DNA of 64,000 bases from positions 1-64,000 of the forward strand of contig LXQE01000150.1 in the NCBI GenBank assembly GCA_003326195.1. Reading direction: 5' to 3'. A program made the translations under genes and the position numbers. The notes under the pieces were generated by a model that searched no databases, was not told the origin of the DNA, and worked only from the letters and a program-made list of their open reading frames with translations. Each line of letters starts with the position of its first letter. The stretch's first letter is position 1. The DNA is from Nostoc punctiforme NIES-2108 (GTDB lineage: Bacteria > Cyanobacteriota > Cyanobacteriia > Cyanobacteriales > Nostocaceae). This document shows positions 1 through 8,337 of this stretch, in pieces.

Positions 1-291
1 GATTATGCCATTTTACAGATTGACCAAGCACCTGCTCATACAAGTTCTGCAATTCGTTGGCCAGAAAATATTATTCCTCTGTTTCAACCAGCTTCAGCCC
101 CTGAACTCAATCCCATTGAAAGGCTTTGGCAAGCTCTCAAGAAACCTCTCAAAAATCAACTTTTCTCTTCTTTACAAGCTTTACGCGAGCGCATCCAAGA
201 AATATTCGACCAACTTACATTTGACCAGGTAATTTCTGTCTCTTCTTATAACTTTATCCTGGAAGCTCTATTCTATGCAGCTTCATATTAA
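1..291 (+). CDS. IS630-family transposase, C-terminal part (5' end outside window)
   Basis: Frame 1 reads from the first base to a TAA and encodes the last 96 residues of a DDE transposase of the IS630/Tc1-mariner superfamily. The second catalytic aspartate lies in QIDQAPAHTS and the third acidic residue in ELNPIERLW, the standard C-terminal signature of cyanobacterial IS630 transposases. The protein would cut and rejoin DNA at TA targets. A 75-residue ATG-started reading in another frame over the same bases lacks these motifs. The TAA falls 17 bases after the ATG of the next reading frame, so the element's end supplies the apparent start of the downstream gene. Confidence 0.85.
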   Translation, partial: DYAILQIDQAPAHTSSAIRWPENIIPLFQPASAPELNPIERLWQALKKPLKNQLFSSLQALRERIQEIFDQLTFDQVISVSSYNFILEALFYAASY

Positions 292-302
292 ACTGGTATT
301 AG
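1..302 (+). mobile_element. 3' end of an IS630-family insertion sequence
   Basis: Only the right end of the element is in the window, so its terminal inverted repeats cannot be paired. The boundary near 302 is an estimate. It is placed just after the transposase stop, where a NACHT-like reading frame resumes. IS630 elements insert at TA dinucleotides and leave only a TA duplication, so the junction cannot be fixed from one side. Confidence 0.55.
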
Positions 303-2881
303 GATACTTACTGCATCACCGAGCAGCAAAAGAAAACGTTCAATCGCGCTTACCTGAAAATGATTTTAGAGATGCTGTTTGTAAATTCCTACGTCAAGAA
401 GGCAAGCGTTCCACTGCTGAAACCATAAATTTTAAGATGGAAACCTTGGTGAAGGATGGTGATAGATTAGTTTTGATTACTGAAGCTAATGATTTGTTTG
501 GTTTTGATATTCGCTCTTTTCAAGAATTCTTTGCAGCGGTTCATTTAGTAGAGAATGCCGAGGATACTGCTCAACGTTTTGAAAGCTTAAAAAATATCAT
601 TTATTTAGCACACTGGCGCAATGTTGCTTTATTTTTCGTTGGTCGTATTGCTCGGAGCCATAAGGGAGAAGCTAATAAGATTTTAAGACTCTGTAAAGAG
701 ATAGACCAAACAAAAACAAATCATTATTTACGACCAGGAGCTTGGTTTGCGCTTGAAATAGCAAGCGATGGTGCTTTTAGTAAAATTAATCCAGATTTAC
801 AATATGAATTTATAGAATACGGACTAAAAGTTTTAGACACGGGGCTAAATACAGAGCAAAAAGAAGCATTGGAATCTTTCATAGAGCAATTATCTCAAGA
901 AGATAAACAAGAATCATTGCATCCTCTTCTAGAAGAGAAGTTGCGTTCTTTACCAGATTCATGCTCAGAAACAGTATTAGAACTTTATGGTCAACATTTT
1001 GGAGCAAAAAAACCTTTCCAAGATAAGATTAATGCTCTGCTTCAAACTCAACGAGAAACAACTGTAATTACTGCATTGTGTCTTGCTATGAGCTATAAAT
1101 CAGAGCCTTCATGGATGGTAGAAAGATTACAAGATTATTGGGACTACTACAAAAAAATATTTAGTGAGCGTGGGTTCTCTTCGTCTGAAATAAAAATGTG
1201 GTTAAGCTCACTTGAATATACTGAGGCAGTTCTGAGAAATTGGTCAATTTATGAAGACCAAGCAAACGAATTAGCAGAAATATTTTCTTTAGGAGTGTAT
1301 TACAATTCTTCAAGTTCTGAGCAAGAACTTATCGGGGAATTCCTAAAACCAAAAACGCTTTCTGAACAATTAATATTATTGCTGAGATGCTCTAGATTAT
1401 TGATCGAGTTGTCCATGAAAATTAATAAACGCAGAAATATTTTAATATATGGAGAGGAACAAGATATCTCACAACATGCAATAGCTATAAGAATGATGAG
1501 GATTGGGCTAGAACCATCTGACTGTATGCCTAAAGAAGTTATCGATAATATAGAGGAGCTATTGCAATGCCATAACTTAATACCCAGGTTAGAAGTAAGT
1601 TTATGGTCGTTACTTTGGTTTTTCAAAGAGCCTCATCTTGATCATATATCTGTCTTTATGGAAAGATTAAAATTAATTTACCGCACTTCATCCCTTTCTA
1701 AGAAATGGTGGCGTTCTTTTGCTTTAAGAGAAAATTGGCCTCTTTTGAATCTAGCCGTGGATAAACAATTGGTTGAAGAGCAAGATAGTGTCAATAGATT
1801 ATTACCCTTCTTGGAAGCTAAAAAACAGATAGCTATTTTTAAAGAAATAGAGGAAGCTATTCTCAAATATAAGCAGCAATCAGATGATAGACAACATTTA
1901 CAAAAACTTATAATAGCAATACATACGCAGATGAGATTAGATGAACTTTTGCCTGAGTTATTACCATTAGCTAATCAAATAGGCATAAGTGTTGAAGATT
2001 TAGCAGAAGCATATATTTATAGTCCTATTAGCTTCAGTACATTGAAATGCGAAAGTGATGAACTCTACAAAATCTTAACGATTGCTGAAGAGGCTATAAA
2101 ACAGCATAAAAGATTAAGTAGAATATTAATGAATCTGATTGAACTTGAGTGGTCATCAGATCCAATGTTCTTAAGAAAGACACAGGAAATTTTAGAATTA
2201 ATTCTTACTACTTGGTCACAATCTTTAGACGACACTATTACTAACTTATGTTGGGTTTACTTCCTAAAAATATTAAGTTATTATACTCCGATTCAAAGAA
2301 TAATACTACTTGTGTTTAATACTCTACCTCTTAAAGAACTTTTACTTAACAAAAGAGAGCTTTATCTGAGTGGCATTTCTAATAATTTTTTATTGAAATC
2401 TACAGATGTATTAGAATCATTTCTTAGTCATGAGGATGAAAATGTTCGTATAGGGAGCGTATTCCTTTTATATCTAATTTTTCGTTCGTCAATGAAATCT
2501 TATAAATTCTCCAAGAAAGCAAAAATACAAGAAGCCATTAATCTTTGCTTTAATGCAGATGCAGGATGGAGTCTGATAAATTCTGACAGTAACAAGCATT
2601 CTTTACTAGGGATTTTATACTTAACTTTGTCAGATTATCCAATTGAGAATATTAATTATAGACAAATGTTATTAGCAGCATTGCAACAAACTCAAATTAT
2701 CGAGAAAGAGGAAGCTTGGGTTAAGATGCTAAGAGAGATTCAAATGCCTGTTGATAAGCATGAGACATGGCATAACCTGTTAGAAGAAATTTTAAAAAAA
2801 CCTTGGAATTATAGCAATTTAGTATTGAGTGCAGCAATGGAGCGATATCAAGAAACCAGTAATAATGCTGATGCACTATAA
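275..2881 (+). pseudogene. C-terminal remnant of a NACHT-like (STAND) NTPase, 5' end replaced by IS630
   Basis: An 868-residue open frame without signal peptide or membrane segments. Residues about 60-90 contain FDIRSFQEFFAAVHLVE, the conserved helix that follows the winged-helix part of NACHT NTPases (usual form F.H.SFQEFLAA). The Walker A and B motifs that must lie upstream in this family are missing. The rest is leucine-, glutamate- and lysine-rich helical sequence of the kind found in STAND sensor domains. The first 9 or so residues come from the insertion sequence. I infer that the element destroyed a full NACHT gene, perhaps an anti-phage sensor; a truncated protein could still be made. 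The frame stays open over 2.6 kb, so the insertion may be recent. The family call rests mainly on the one motif. Confidence 0.6.
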
Positions 2882-2940
2882 AAGTCAAAAATTTCACAAA
2901 TATTTGTCACAACATTGAGCAGAAACTAGCTAAAAAATAG
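2877..2940 (+). repeat. Left copy of a 65-bp direct repeat flanking the vapC region
   Basis: It shares TATAAAAGTCAAAAAT at its left end and ATTGAGCAG-AACTAGCTAAAAAATAG at its right end with the copy at 3935-4000, while the middle has diverged and differs by 2 bases in length. The left copy starts at the stop codon of the NACHT-like frame. Confidence 0.7.
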
Positions 2941-2995
2941 CAATATTTATTAAATTGGCACTTAATTTATTAGTTCAGCGTACTAGGTAAAGCAA

Positions 2996-3439
2996 TTAAA
3001 TCCAGGATTCGACTGAAAAGCTGTAAACTTGCTGAATCCTGGTGAAGTCGCTGTCAGCTGAGACGAGAGTAATATTATGATAAATTGCTGTTGCGGCGAT
3101 CTATAGATCATTATCATCAAAACTGATATCCTGAATGCGGGTACTGCGGCGTTTGTTTTTTTCTTTTGGGGCAAATTGACGAAAAATGCAGTTCTTCAGT
3201 TGACTGTATATCTCAGCTATTTCTTTGTTAATCAGATAGATATCAATCTCTGTCAGGAATGCTTGAACCACTTGTAAGTTGATCTCTCGACGCTCTGATT
3301 TTTGCGTCATGTAGAGCAACTCACCATAGCTAATGATGCTAATCCCAAAAGGATCTTGAGCATAGCTTTGAGCAGTTGCGACAACTTGAGGATTATTATT
3401 AATGAGATAACTACAGTGATTCGTATCCAGCAAATACAT
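2996..3439 (-). pseudogene. vapC: VapC-type PIN-domain toxin with an in-frame amber codon
   Basis: The first 112 codons give a PIN-domain RNase start: MYLLDTNHCSYLI with the first catalytic Asp (D5), a Glu in SYGELLY, and the third acidic cluster SFDDNDL. The frame then meets TAG at 3101-3103, exactly where the family has Trp in NDLWIAA. Beyond it the same frame continues without a break as IAATAIYHNITLVSADSDF and ends in ESWI plus TAA, the normal VapC C terminus (about 147 codons in all). One G-to-A change (TGG to TAG) explains it. The truncated product lacks the last acidic residue (VSADSDF) and should be inactive unless the amber codon is read through. It lies 11 bp downstream of its antitoxin gene, in one operon. 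Confidence 0.88.
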
Positions 3440-3450
3440 AAATTATTGGC

Positions 3451-3861
3451 TTAAAACTTCGCTTTTGAGCGGGTTGCATCCAGAAATGCTAGGCACTCCT
3501 CTAGGTCATCTCCATGCCAAGTACCAGCAAATTTGAGCAAATCTTCACCTGTAGAACCTCGTCGGATCACAGATTGAGAACGATCGCCACGTTGTTTTAT
3601 TTCAGCGATCTTAGCAGCGAAATCTTCAGGTGGTTCTGCTAGCGTCTCATCCTCCAGAGGAGAATTGGGCGGAGTGTGTGCTTGCTCTAAAGATGCCAGA
3701 ATCGAAGCTCCAGTGGAAGGTGATTTGGTCACTTCTGATTGAGATGTAACTGTTTTCTGAAAACCAAGAAATGCTAGATATTGCTCAACCTGAGTTAGTT
3801 GGTCATCTGGAAGTTGAGCAATCTGTTGTTGAAGTTGACGGCGGCGGTCAAAGATAGTCAT
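3451..3861 (-). CDS. Antitoxin-like protein paired with VapC
   Basis: A 136-residue protein upstream of the broken toxin gene and on the same strand. The N terminus (QQQIAQLPDDQLTQVEQYL) is a DUF2281-like helical segment. The middle is Ser/Pro/Thr/Glu-rich and probably disordered. The C terminus LLKFAGTWHGDDLEECLAFL followed by RSKAKF matches the toxin-binding tail of cyanobacterial VapB-like antitoxins, where the segment wraps the PIN active site. I infer that it neutralises the adjacent VapC and represses its own promoter, as such antitoxins usually do. The DNA-binding part is not obvious from sequence. With the toxin disrupted, it may persist as an orphan antitoxin. Confidence 0.7.
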   Translation of the reverse strand: MTIFDRRRQLQQQIAQLPDDQLTQVEQYLAFLGFQKTVTSQSEVTKSPSTGASILASLEQAHTPPNSPLEDETLAEPPEDFAAKIAEIKQRGDRSQSVIRRGSTGEDLLKFAGTWHGDDLEECLAFLDATRSKAKF

Positions 3862-3934
3862 CGAACACCTTGCAGGAATAACTGAACTTTTATTTTACTT
3901 GATTGGTACAGTAGAAATGGTTTTGACAATACAT

Positions 3935-4000
3935 TATAAAAGTCAAAAATCTTGAATAAAGAGCGATCGCAATATTGAGCAGCAACTAGCTAAAAAATAG
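3935..4000 (+). repeat. Right copy of the 65-bp direct repeat flanking the vapC region
   Basis: Partner of 2877-2940. The conserved outer blocks are the same, but the centre here holds a HIP1 site (GCGATCGC at 3963-3970). It lies upstream of the antitoxin start, so the pair encloses the whole toxin-antitoxin unit. Confidence 0.7.
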
Positions 4001-4074
4001 CGATGGGCTACACCCCGCAGGAGGCGATCACACTCCACCAAATACAATGAGGAACTAGTTTTGTACCTCAAAAT

Positions 4075-5829
4075 TTATCTAACACTCCTAACCCACTCAG
4101 TAATCCCCTGAGCGATCGCTTTTGCCATTTTCTTCTGTTCTTCTGGGTTGACTACCTGCTCAAATTCATCGGGATTGCTCATAAAACCCAATTCCAGCAA
4201 CACCGATGGTGCAGCTGTCGGACGTGTCAGCGCCAGGTTATCCCAATACACACCATAAGAAGGTCTACCGATTTTTTTGACTACATAGTTGTGTAAAAAT
4301 ATGGCGAGGTTATGGGCTTGGGGTTGATACCAAAATGCGCCGAATCCCTTAATTTTTTCGGCATCGCCATTATCGGGTAGAGAGTTGTGGTGTATGGAAA
4401 TAGCGATCGCAGGTTCTTCTTGACTGATAATTGCCTGACGTTCTACTAGCGAAACTTCCTTGTCGTCCTCTCGCGTCATCACCACCGTTGCCCCTCGCTT
4501 CAGCAACTCGTCGCGCAGCAACTTAGATACCACCAAATTCACATCTTTTTCTAAATATCCAGTTGGGCCACTGGCACCAGATTCTTTACCGCCATGCCCT
4601 GGATCTAGTACAATCTTGAAATTAGCTAAAGACTTGCGTCTTGTGTTCCCGATTTTAGGCGGATGACGCAAAGCCAAAACCAGGGTTGTACCGTCGTATC
4701 TCAGCTTATATCCCCACTGTTGAGCTTTTTTGAGGTTAAAGGTGTATTTTACTTGTCCTGGAGCTTCCTGTTGCCAGTCTAGGCGATTAATTAGGGGGTT
4801 ATCATCCAGGCGAATTATGTCTGTTTGGGCAGTGGTATTGTAGAGAGTGAGAGCGAGAGTTTGCTCACTTTGTTGTACGCTCACGGGTACAGGAACTTGC
4901 AAGGGGAAAACTATCTCTGTCGCACTAGGGAGTTGACGGTATCCGACACTGCGGATTATTGTCTGTGGCGGAACTGCACCAGGTAGAATGCGGATTTCTT
5001 TACTATTAATCCAAGCGCCATAATCTAGGCGCAACCATTCACCTTCCCTACCTGTAACTGTTGCGCGTGTGCCTTTGGTCAGTGGTGTAAGTCGGGAATG
5101 ATCGGTGCTAGGGCCAGTACGAGCAACCCCTGATTCTACTGTAACCTCAGAAACTGGCAACTGCGATCTTGAGAGGATTTCAATCTTACCAGATCCTGGT
5201 TGAGTTATCGTCTTGCCGTCAAGTGTCAGTTGAAATTGAGGTTTTCCCAGATCGGCGGCTGTTGCCACTGTGGTGCAACCTTGATAGTTGCCTACGCTAG
5301 ACTGGGCATGAGGCTGATTTTGACCTGTCAAAGCTGCCAAATTACTTGGTAGTTGTGCTTGTTGAGGTTGTGGTAAAAGGGCAATAGTTTGATTAGCCAG
5401 GATTACAGAGACATTAGCGTTAGGGGGTGCAATTGCGCCAAAACAAATTACTTCTCCTGGTAATCTGGCAATGTCAACTGCGGGAGTCAGGGAATCTTTC
5501 GCAAAGGCTACCCCCTGTGGTAGTTCAGGGCTAGCGTTAAGCCTGATCACCTTAATCTTAAGTTCTTGATTCTGGCGACGCACAGTAAAAAGATTTTCCC
5601 CCAACTGCAAGGGGAAACTAGGGGAAAAATGACCAGCTTTGCTGCGGGTAATTGGCTTACTATTGATCAAAACCTGACCATCTGGTGGTGCAGTGCCCAG
5701 AAAGAATATTTTTTGGGCACTTGTCTGGTAGTTTGTCTGGGGAAAAACGACTATAAGAGATGGCTCTGCCAATGTTACTGAGGAGGTGAGAATACAGCCT
5801 AATATTACTAATCCTAAGAGGTTTTTCAC
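4075..5829 (-). CDS. N-acetylmuramoyl-L-alanine amidase (AmiC-like, Amidase_3) with AMIN and SH3-like domains
   Basis: A secreted peptidoglycan hydrolase of 584 residues that cuts the bond between MurNAc and L-Ala of the stem peptide. A signal peptide (MKNLLGLVILGCILTSSVTLAEP) is followed by a region with PEP-rich repeats, a bacterial SH3-like segment at about 225-285 (GVARTGPSTDHSRLTPL), an AMIN-type beta domain at about 290-390 and the Amidase_3 catalytic domain from about 404. The zinc ligands and catalytic residues are visible: H412 in DPGHGG, E427 in YLEKD, H480/H481 in SIHHN and E546 in LLELGF. In filamentous cyanobacteria such amidases shape septa and drill the nanopores for cell-cell communication. 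That role is inferred from the family here. It is transcribed divergently from pyrG. Confidence 0.93.
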   Translation of the reverse strand: MKNLLGLVILGCILTSSVTLAEPSLIVVFPQTNYQTSAQKIFFLGTAPPDGQVLINSKPITRSKAGHFSPSFPLQLGENLFTVRRQNQELKIKVIRLNASPELPQGVAFAKDSLTPAVDIARLPGEVICFGAIAPPNANVSVILANQTIALLPQPQQAQLPSNLAALTGQNQPHAQSSVGNYQGCTTVATAADLGKPQFQLTLDGKTITQPGSGKIEILSRSQLPVSEVTVESGVARTGPSTDHSRLTPLTKGTRATVTGREGEWLRLDYGAWINSKEIRILPGAVPPQTIIRSVGYRQLPSATEIVFPLQVPVPVSVQQSEQTLALTLYNTTAQTDIIRLDDNPLINRLDWQQEAPGQVKYTFNLKKAQQWGYKLRYDGTTLVLALRHPPKIGNTRRKSLANFKIVLDPGHGGKESGASGPTGYLEKDVNLVVSKLLRDELLKRGATVVMTREDDKEVSLVERQAIISQEEPAIAISIHHNSLPDNGDAEKIKGFGAFWYQPQAHNLAIFLHNYVVKKIGRPSYGVYWDNLALTRPTAAPSVLLELGFMSNPDEFEQVVNPEEQKKMAKAIAQGITEWVRSVR

Positions 5830-5913
5830 AGCAAATCACAGAAGATGACACCACAACAACTGTGGCACAATGACGGGATGTATTTTTAGAAGTTGTTAGA
5901 AATTCAAAATACT

Positions 5914-7551
5914 ATGACTAAGTTTATCTTTGTTACTGGAGGCGTAGTTTCCAGTATTGGTAAGGGCATTGTAGCAGCAAGTCTAGGGCGTTTGCTCAAG
6001 TCGCGCGAATATTCGGTGTCGATTCTCAAACTCGACCCTTATATCAATATCGATCCTGGAACGATGAGTCCCTTTCAACATGGGGAAGTATTCGTTACCC
6101 AGGATGGGGCGGAGACAGATTTAGACTTGGGGCATTACGAACGCTTTACCGATACCTCAATGTCGCGCTTAAATTGTGTGACTACTGGCTCAATTTACCA
6201 AGCAGTCATCAATAAAGAGCGACGCGGAGACTACAATGGCGGTACTGTCCAGGTAATTCCTCATATTACCAATGAAATTAAAGATCGGATTCTGCGAGTT
6301 GCTAAAAGTACAAACCCATCTGTAGTAATTACAGAAATCGGCGGGACGGTGGGAGATATTGAATCACTGCCATTTTTGGAAGCAATTCGCCAGTTTCGTA
6401 AAGAGGTGGGACGGCAAAATGTGCTGTATATGCACGTAACGCTAGTACCGTGGATTGCCTCTGCGGGTGAGATGAAAACTAAGCCGACACAGCATTCAGT
6501 TAAAGAACTCAGATCCATTGGTATTCAACCAGATATTTTAGTTTGTCGGAGCGATCGCCCTTTACCCAAAGGATTAAAACAAAAATTGTCGGGATCTTGC
6601 GATGTACCGGAAGAATGCGTCATTACTTCCCAAGATGCCAAAAGTATCTATGAAGTACCGCTGAATCTAGAACGGGAAGGAATGGCAGAACAAGTGCTGA
6701 ACTTGCTGCAAATGGAACAACGTAAACCAGATTTGACGCAGTGGCAAACTCTGGTACAACGTTTACATAGTCCCAAGCACGAGGTAGAAATTGCGATCGT
6801 TGGTAAATATGTGCAGTTAAGTGATGCCTATTTATCTGTAGTGGAAGCACTAAATCATGCTGCAATCTCCACATACGGCAAACTGCGCCTGCGTTGGATA
6901 AATTCAGAAGATTTAGAAACTGAAGCAGCCGAAAATTCTCTTGAGGGTGTCGATGGCATAGTTGTACCAGGAGGTTTTGGGGTTCGGGGAGTCGATGGCA
7001 AAATTGCCGCCATTAAATACGCCCGCGATCGCCAAATTCCCTTTTTGGGATTATGCCTGGGAATGCAATGTTCCGTGATTGAATGGGCTAGGCACGTAGG
7101 GGGATTAACAGGTGCCAACAGTGCTGAATTTGACCCCTATACAACTGATCCAGTAATTAATTTATTGCCAGGACAGCAGGAAATAGTGGATTTAGGGGGT
7201 ACAATGCGCTTAGGACTATATCCTTGTCGTGTTCTCCCTGATACTTTAGCTTTTAAACTCTATCAAGAAGATGTGATTTATGAACGACATAGACATCGAT
7301 ATGAGTTTAACAATGATTACCGCGATTTGTTGTTAAAGTCTGGCTATGTGATTAGTGGTACTTCTCCCGATGGGCGTTTAGTTGAAATTGTGGAATTAAC
7401 CAAGCACCCATTCTTTCTTGCTTGCCAATTTCATCCAGAATTTCAATCACGCCCCAGTACACCTCATCCCTTATTTAAAGGGTTTATTCAAACAGCGATC
7501 GCTCTTTCTCTTTCGACATCTAGCACACCAACACCATTGGAGGTGTCATAA
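5914..7551 (+). CDS. pyrG: CTP synthase (glutamine-hydrolysing)
   Basis: Converts UTP to CTP with ATP and glutamine, the last step of pyrimidine nucleotide synthesis in the cytoplasm. The 545-residue protein has the usual length. It begins MTKFIFVTGGVVSSIGKGI, containing the synthetase P-loop, and carries the DPGTMSPFQHGEVFVT substrate loop. The class I glutamine amidotransferase domain from about residue 290 has the nucleophile Cys in FLGLCLGMQC and the His-Glu pair in CQFHPEFQSR. An in-frame TTG seven codons upstream would add LLEIQNT. I chose the ATG because all family members begin at MTKF. The gene appears monocistronic, with a divergent amidase gene upstream. Confidence 0.97.
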   Translation: MTKFIFVTGGVVSSIGKGIVAASLGRLLKSREYSVSILKLDPYINIDPGTMSPFQHGEVFVTQDGAETDLDLGHYERFTDTSMSRLNCVTTGSIYQAVINKERRGDYNGGTVQVIPHITNEIKDRILRVAKSTNPSVVITEIGGTVGDIESLPFLEAIRQFRKEVGRQNVLYMHVTLVPWIASAGEMKTKPTQHSVKELRSIGIQPDILVCRSDRPLPKGLKQKLSGSCDVPEECVITSQDAKSIYEVPLNLEREGMAEQVLNLLQMEQRKPDLTQWQTLVQRLHSPKHEVEIAIVGKYVQLSDAYLSVVEALNHAAISTYGKLRLRWINSEDLETEAAENSLEGVDGIVVPGGFGVRGVDGKIAAIKYARDRQIPFLGLCLGMQCSVIEWARHVGGLTGANSAEFDPYTTDPVINLLPGQQEIVDLGGTMRLGLYPCRVLPDTLAFKLYQEDVIYERHRHRYEFNNDYRDLLLKSGYVISGTSPDGRLVEIVELTKHPFFLACQFHPEFQSRPSTPHPLFKGFIQTAIALSLSTSSTPTPLEVS

Positions 7552-7720
7552 AAATTTGTAATGACGCTCGATAACTCGCTAACGCTGCGCTAACGTAATT
7601 CGTAATTCAAAATTAATTTTTTAGATTTTGAATTAGTGCATAACAACATTAACTTAGGGCTTTAGTCGATTTGGACATCCAGGGTGCATCATTCGTAAAT
7701 TTCGGACTTGAGGAGATGTT

Positions 7721-8143
7721 GTGGCGTACTGGGTGAAAATCCTTTACGAGAGGAAAGAATATGTGGTGAATTTTGAGCGTGTCCATGCTTTTTGTTATGA
7801 ACTCAATGGCAGGGTGACTTTTTGGCTACCCGATAGTGCCATTCCCATAGTGATTAACCCGCAAAGTAATTTGGAAGATTATCAAAAGATTTTTGATTAT
7901 TTAGAATGTGTGACAGGATTAGAATTAGATCACGCCCACTGGGTAAGAATAAATTACGAAAAAAATGAATATGTAATTAATCTCAACTGTATCAGTTCCT
8001 TTTGTCATGAACCGAACGGTAGGATAACTTTTTGGTTGCCAGATGGCACTATTCCCATCATCATCAACCCTGTGAGTAATCCTGAATCTTATGAAAAAGT
8101 TGTGAAATACGTTAAGAAAGCAACAGGATATTCTTTGTCTTGA
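7721..8143 (+). CDS. Hypothetical protein made of two tandem 65-residue repeats
   Basis: A 140-residue cytoplasmic protein of unknown function, starting at GTG with GAGG about 9 bases upstream (GGACTTGAGGAGATGTTGTG). It consists of two homologous halves: residues 3-68 and 71-137 share W-V-[KR]-I-x-Y-E, EYV[VI]N, FC[YH]E and NGR[VI]TFWLPD. The next stretch, IPI[VI]INP.SN, is also common to both. Each half looks like a small alpha/beta unit with a curled beta-hairpin and a C-terminal helix. No catalytic motif, signal peptide or membrane segment is visible, and I do not recognise the family. The halves have diverged to roughly 50 percent identity, so the duplication is old. Confidence 0.75.
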   Translation: MAYWVKILYERKEYVVNFERVHAFCYELNGRVTFWLPDSAIPIVINPQSNLEDYQKIFDYLECVTGLELDHAHWVRINYEKNEYVINLNCISSFCHEPNGRITFWLPDGTIPIIINPVSNPESYEKVVKYVKKATGYSLS

Positions 8144-8337
8144 AATCCCTGTGTAGCAGAACAAGGTAACAAGAAAGTTGAAAAACAGATTTACTACCTT
8201 CCTAATCTTAAAAAATGCTTTGTAAGAATTTCTGCTCAATTAGCCTAGCTATTGAATCATCTTTTTTGTAGAGTTATCTAAGAATAAAATTGTAACTTTA
8301 GTGCTAAGGTGCTAATTCTAAAATTGCATATAGCTCA

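Noticed and set aside
5..232. 75-residue ATG-started frame at the window start
   Set aside because: It overlaps the frame-1 reading that carries clear IS630 transposase motifs; the ATG frame has none.
5893..5913. TTG start adding seven residues to CTP synthase
   Set aside because: All CTP synthases begin at the MTKF-type methionine, and the ATG fits the usual 545-residue length.
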